DNA from: Syntrophomonadaceae bacterium
GTDB lineage: Bacteria; Bacillota; Syntrophomonadia; Syntrophomonadales; Syntrophomonadaceae
Length of the DNA: 34,391 nt
Assembly (NCBI GenBank): GCA_012729835.1
Contig: JAAYCK010000039.1
Location: forward strand, 1 to 34,391
Direction: 5' to 3'
Shown here: positions 32,999 through 34,391 of the stretch, piece after piece
Numbering within the stretch: the first letter of the stretch is position 1
How the letters are laid out: every line of letters begins with the position of its first letter
Position numbers and translations under genes: made by a program
The notes under the pieces: generated by a model
Told to the model about the DNA's origin: nothing
Databases searched by the model: none
The model's input: the letters and a program-made list of their open reading frames with translations, nothing else

Positions 32999-33073
32999 TA
33001 TCCTCAACTCCTGTTTACAATAAATGCATTATATCATAAGTAACTAATCAAATCGCTTGATCAGTATGCAAGA

Positions 33074-33101
33074 ATACCCCGGAGTTCTTACCCCGGGGTA
33101 T
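33074..33101 (-). terminator. hairpin after the LapA-domain gene
   Basis: ATACCCCGG (33074-33082) and CCGGGGTAT (33093-33101) form a perfect 9-bp stem with a 10-base loop. It lies 31 bases after the LapA-domain gene on the minus strand. The following TTCTTGC is a weak U tract, so termination may be partial. Confidence 0.6.
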
Positions 33102-33131
33102 CAATTCCATGCTACATTCAATAATTTATTT

Positions 33132-33527
33132 TTATTCCGGCTTATTCTCGGCATCCGCATGTATATCAGGAGAAGTCTGGGAGGGATTCGCTGCCGGGCT
33201 GCTGTCAGGCGTTGCTGTTTTACCCTTTTCCCCCCTCTTGTCCTTACGGCTGGGTTTTTCGTCTTTCAAGCTCTTGATCTCCTTCTGCAGCTTACGATTG
33301 GCCTGAGTCAGTTCTCTGGTCGCCTTGGCCACTTTAAAATAGCGAAAGCTGTCCACCAGAAAGACCAATATCGCACCGGCACAAGCTGCTACCAAAGCTA
33401 CAACTGCAATAGAAACCTTCGGCGAGGTCCAGTTTATAAAATGTACCGTCACCATTGTAGGATTCTGAAATACAAAAACTGCGATACCTACGAAAAACAT
33501 CAGCGCCAGGATCAAATAGGCCTGCAT
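33132..33527 (-). CDS. LapA-domain (DUF1049) membrane protein with coiled-coil tail
   Basis: A 131-residue protein with two hydrophobic helices (about 3-21 and 38-58) in the LapA/DUF1049 pattern, with FQNPTMVTVHFINW between them. A basic, probably coiled-coil stretch follows (KATRELTQANRKLQKEIKSL), then a low-complexity Ser/Pro/Lys tail. The family takes part in envelope or lipopolysaccharide assembly in proteobacteria; its role in Firmicutes is unknown. ATG at 33527 follows GGGGTG by six bases; a start at 33548 is less likely. Confidence 0.83.
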   Translation of the reverse strand: MQAYLILALMFFVGIAVFVFQNPTMVTVHFINWTSPKVSIAVVALVAACAGAILVFLVDSFRYFKVAKATRELTQANRKLQKEIKSLKDEKPSRKDKRGEKGKTATPDSSPAANPSQTSPDIHADAENKPE

Positions 33528-33604
33528 CAACGACACCCCACTCAACATAAATCTTTAAGCATATTAATTCTAGCAAAACAAGTCTCTTCCGCCAAGCTTA
33601 TTAA

Positions 33605-34391
33605 TCATTTATTATCCGGACATGGCATCTCAGCAGGTTCGACATGGATCATCACATGAGAATGGACTATAGTACTCTCTATACGCGCCTCGATGGCATC
33701 GCAAAGATCATGCGCCTCCTGAATTGAATTATGGGGACTGATCACCAAATGTAGGTCAATATACGAATCTCTGCCGGCTTGCCTGGTTCTTAACTCATGA
33801 TACTCAATAAAGTTTTCATTGTATTCATCAAGTATCAATTCAATCAATCTAAGATTGTCAGGTGCAATAGCGGCATCTAATAAGGGCATAAAAGCCTTTT
33901 TGGTCAAATCATAGGCAGCTTTGATTATGATCACAGCTACCAGCATGGCAGCTATCGGGTCTATTAAATGCTCTCCAGTTATCTTGATCAGGATAAGACC
34001 AATAAATACGCCTAATGATGTGTAAACGTCAGTACGAAGATGCATACCATCAGCTTCAAGCGCCACCGAATGGTTTTCCCTACCTACCTTAAGCAGATAA
34101 GTCGAAATAGCAAAATTAATCATTGCTGCAATACCCATTATTACTATACCCCATCCCGTATCAATCGGTTCTCCGCCATGGAGTATCTTTTTTATGGCCT
34201 CTGTAATTATCATTATGGCTGCCACAAATATTAGAAGGGCTTCAATGGTACCTGATATGTTTTCAATCTTGCCATGACCATAGGGGTGCTCTGTGTCTGG
34301 TGGTTTAGTGGAGGTCTTCACAGAAAAAAGAGCTATGAAGGATGCCAGCAAGTCGTTGCCTGAGTGTATTGCTTCAGATATGACACTGATC
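33605..34391 (-). CDS. cation diffusion facilitator transporter, 5' end outside window
   Basis: Cation efflux protein (CDF family), probably exporting Zn2+, Mn2+, Fe2+ or Co2+. The frame stays open to the right edge; codons before the apparent TTG at 34351 encode SEAIHSGNDLLASF, whose H...D metal motif is conserved, so that TTG is internal and the true start is beyond the window. Then come HPYGHGKIE, four more membrane segments, ALEADGMHLRTDVYTS with the second HxxxD site, and a C-terminal cytoplasmic domain (HSHVMIHVEP). 262 residues are visible. The right edge cuts it, so operon membership is unknown. Confidence 0.93.
   Translation of the reverse strand, partial: ISVISEAIHSGNDLLASFIALFSVKTSTKPPDTEHPYGHGKIENISGTIEALLIFVAAIMIITEAIKKILHGGEPIDTGWGIVIMGIAAMINFAISTYLLKVGRENHSVALEADGMHLRTDVYTSLGVFIGLILIKITGEHLIDPIAAMLVAVIIIKAAYDLTKKAFMPLLDAAIAPDNLRLIELILDEYNENFIEYHELRTRQAGRDSYIDLHLVISPHNSIQEAHDLCDAIEARIESTIVHSHVMIHVEPAEMPCPDNK

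Noticed and set aside
1-34391. CRISPR arrays, prophage or toxin-antitoxin modules
   Set aside because: No regularly spaced repeats, phage structural genes or small paired toxin-like frames were seen; apart from the transposase end the window looks like core chromosome.

Overview
The window looks like chromosomal DNA of an anaerobic, spore-forming Gram-positive bacterium of the Clostridia. A Syntrophomonas-like relative is my inference from gene content; no marker gene is present to prove it. The evidence is sporulation genes (spoIIP, spmA, spmB, ytfJ/gerW), the cmk-plsC-ispH::rpsA fusion cluster, formate-tetrahydrofolate ligase, ferredoxin-dependent 2-oxoacid oxidoreductase, MobA, strong AGGAGG-type ribosome binding sites and many TTG starts. 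Almost every gene is on the minus strand. The exceptions are a nitrilase-yjbQ pair, folE and a transposase remnant at the left edge.

Layout from left to right: the 3' end of an IS6/IS240-like transposase (1-332); a DUF1614-spoIIP pair (521-2306); mobA and fni (2480-4125), ending at an 18-bp perfect hairpin; cmk, plsC, an ispH-ribosomal S1 fusion and fmdB (4258-7820); tyrA and aroA with two tandem DAHP synthases (7987-12454); divergent nitrilase and yjbQ (12611-13851); a membrane-anchored unknown protein, a HutP-family RNA-binding protein and AroH chorismate mutase (13938-15263); a five-gene operon of a P-loop ATPase, ferredoxin and 2-oxoacid:ferredoxin oxidoreductase alpha, beta and gamma subunits (15393-18673); an HDOD protein, an unknown protein and a CobT-like protein (18849-21188); rluB and divergent folE; a LysM-NlpC/P60 hydrolase; fhs; spmA-spmB; then ytfJ, a DUF2953 protein, a DUF1992 protein, scpB, scpA, an M50 protease and a DHH-CBS-nucleotidyltransferase fusion (26827-32998); a LapA-domain protein; and a cation efflux transporter cut by the right edge.

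The metabolic theme of the centre is aromatic amino acid synthesis: two DAHP synthases, EPSP synthase, prephenate dehydrogenase and chorismate mutase. Isoprenoid balance is represented by IspH and type 2 IPP isomerase, and one-carbon/folate metabolism by Fhs and FolE. The right third is a chromosome segregation, RNA and spore maturation cluster.

Three points deserve most attention. First, fni seems to start at a rare ATT codon overlapping the mobA stop; the only standard start would delete the conserved substrate-binding N-terminus. Second, the leader between the two DAHP synthase genes has a terminator-like hairpin preceded by a tandem repeat, and closely similar sequence lies just upstream of hutP and aroH. 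This suggests, but does not prove, an RNA-level regulon served by a HutP paralogue that appears to have lost the histidines of the classical ligand site. Third, a SIMIBI-like P-loop ATPase of unknown role heads the oxidoreductase operon. No CRISPR array, tRNA or rRNA was seen, and no gene-free stretch exceeds 300 bases.
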